Assembly (NCBI GenBank): GCA_030050125.1
Contig: JASIJN010000178.1
Span: 1 to 5,238, forward strand
Length of the DNA stretch: 5,238 bases
DNA from: Streptosporangiaceae bacterium
GTDB lineage: Bacteria > Actinomycetota > Actinomycetes > Streptosporangiales > Streptosporangiaceae
Direction of reading: 5' to 3'
Shown here: piece after piece, positions 5,166 through 5,238 of the stretch
Position numbering within the stretch: the stretch's first letter is position 1
Layout: every line of letters begins with the position of its first letter
Made by a program: the position numbers and the translations under genes
Notes under the pieces: model-generated
What the model saw: the letters and a program-made list of their open reading frames with translations, nothing else
Database searches by the model: none
Told to the model about the DNA's origin: nothing

Positions 5166-5238
5166 CCCGGCTGGCCCGGCCCGGCCCGCCCCCGTTAGTC
5201 GCGCCCGGCCCGCCCCGGCTGGTCTGGCCCGGTCCGCC
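5166..5238. repeat. GC-rich direct repeats, nearly free of adenine on the + strand
   Basis: Two 25-nt copies (5166-5190 and 5214-5238) match at 22 of 25 positions; all three differences are C in the first copy and T in the second. Between them 5202-5213 repeats part of the unit (GCCCGGCCCGCC). The 73-nt tract has a single A on the + strand, at 5197. It runs to the window edge and may continue beyond. No coding or structural RNA role is evident. Confidence 0.6.

Noticed and set aside
1..5238. CRISPR array, tRNA/rRNA genes, insertion sequences or attachment sites
   Set aside because: No regularly spaced repeat-spacer structure, tRNA-like fold, transposase or integrase sequence or terminal inverted repeats were seen on either strand.

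Overview
The window is very GC-rich, with coding regions that favour G or C at third codon positions. It carries gene families typical of high-GC actinomycetes: an accessory SecA2 translocase, an XRE/DUF5753 regulator, a DUF397 protein and an RsbW-like ATPase. A filamentous actinobacterium (Streptomyces, Micromonospora, Actinoplanes or a relative) is the natural reading; the genus cannot be fixed from this sequence alone.

Layout. Positions 1-1080 (+) hold the C-terminal part of a SecA2-type preprotein translocase ATPase, cut by the left edge of the window. A perfect 13-bp GC hairpin at 1170-1198 separates it from a convergent gene at 1225-2976 (-) for a CocE/NonD-type alpha/beta hydrolase. 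Upstream of that gene, 2981-3025 holds three 15-bp tandem repeats. Each repeat carries a Shine-Dalgarno-like GAGGGAG on the minus strand, and two also carry an ATG; together they form a possible short leader peptide that overlaps the hydrolase start. Next comes 3057-3926 (-), a helix-turn-helix/DUF5753 regulator. A divergent 220-bp region (3927-4146) containing several palindromes separates it from 4147-4662 (+), a small Bergerat-fold ATPase resembling anti-sigma factors. Convergent with that is 4759-4995 (-), a 78-residue DUF397 protein with a recognisable promoter at 5053-5080. The right end (5166-5238) is a GC-rich repeat tract almost without adenine on the + strand.

How the parts fit. HTH-DUF5753, RsbW-like ATPase and DUF397 genes together match the known whiJ/abaA-type regulatory clusters of Streptomyces. 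The most interesting observation is that a 13-bp sequence with the palindrome TGCACGTGCA at its core occurs both in the divergent regulator/ATPase region and exactly between the -35 and -10 boxes of the DUF397 promoter. This suggests that one DNA-binding protein, most simply the local DUF5753 regulator, controls all three genes. The hydrolase lies downstream of the regulator on the same strand and may be cotranscribed with it. The secA2 gene appears to be an unrelated neighbour.
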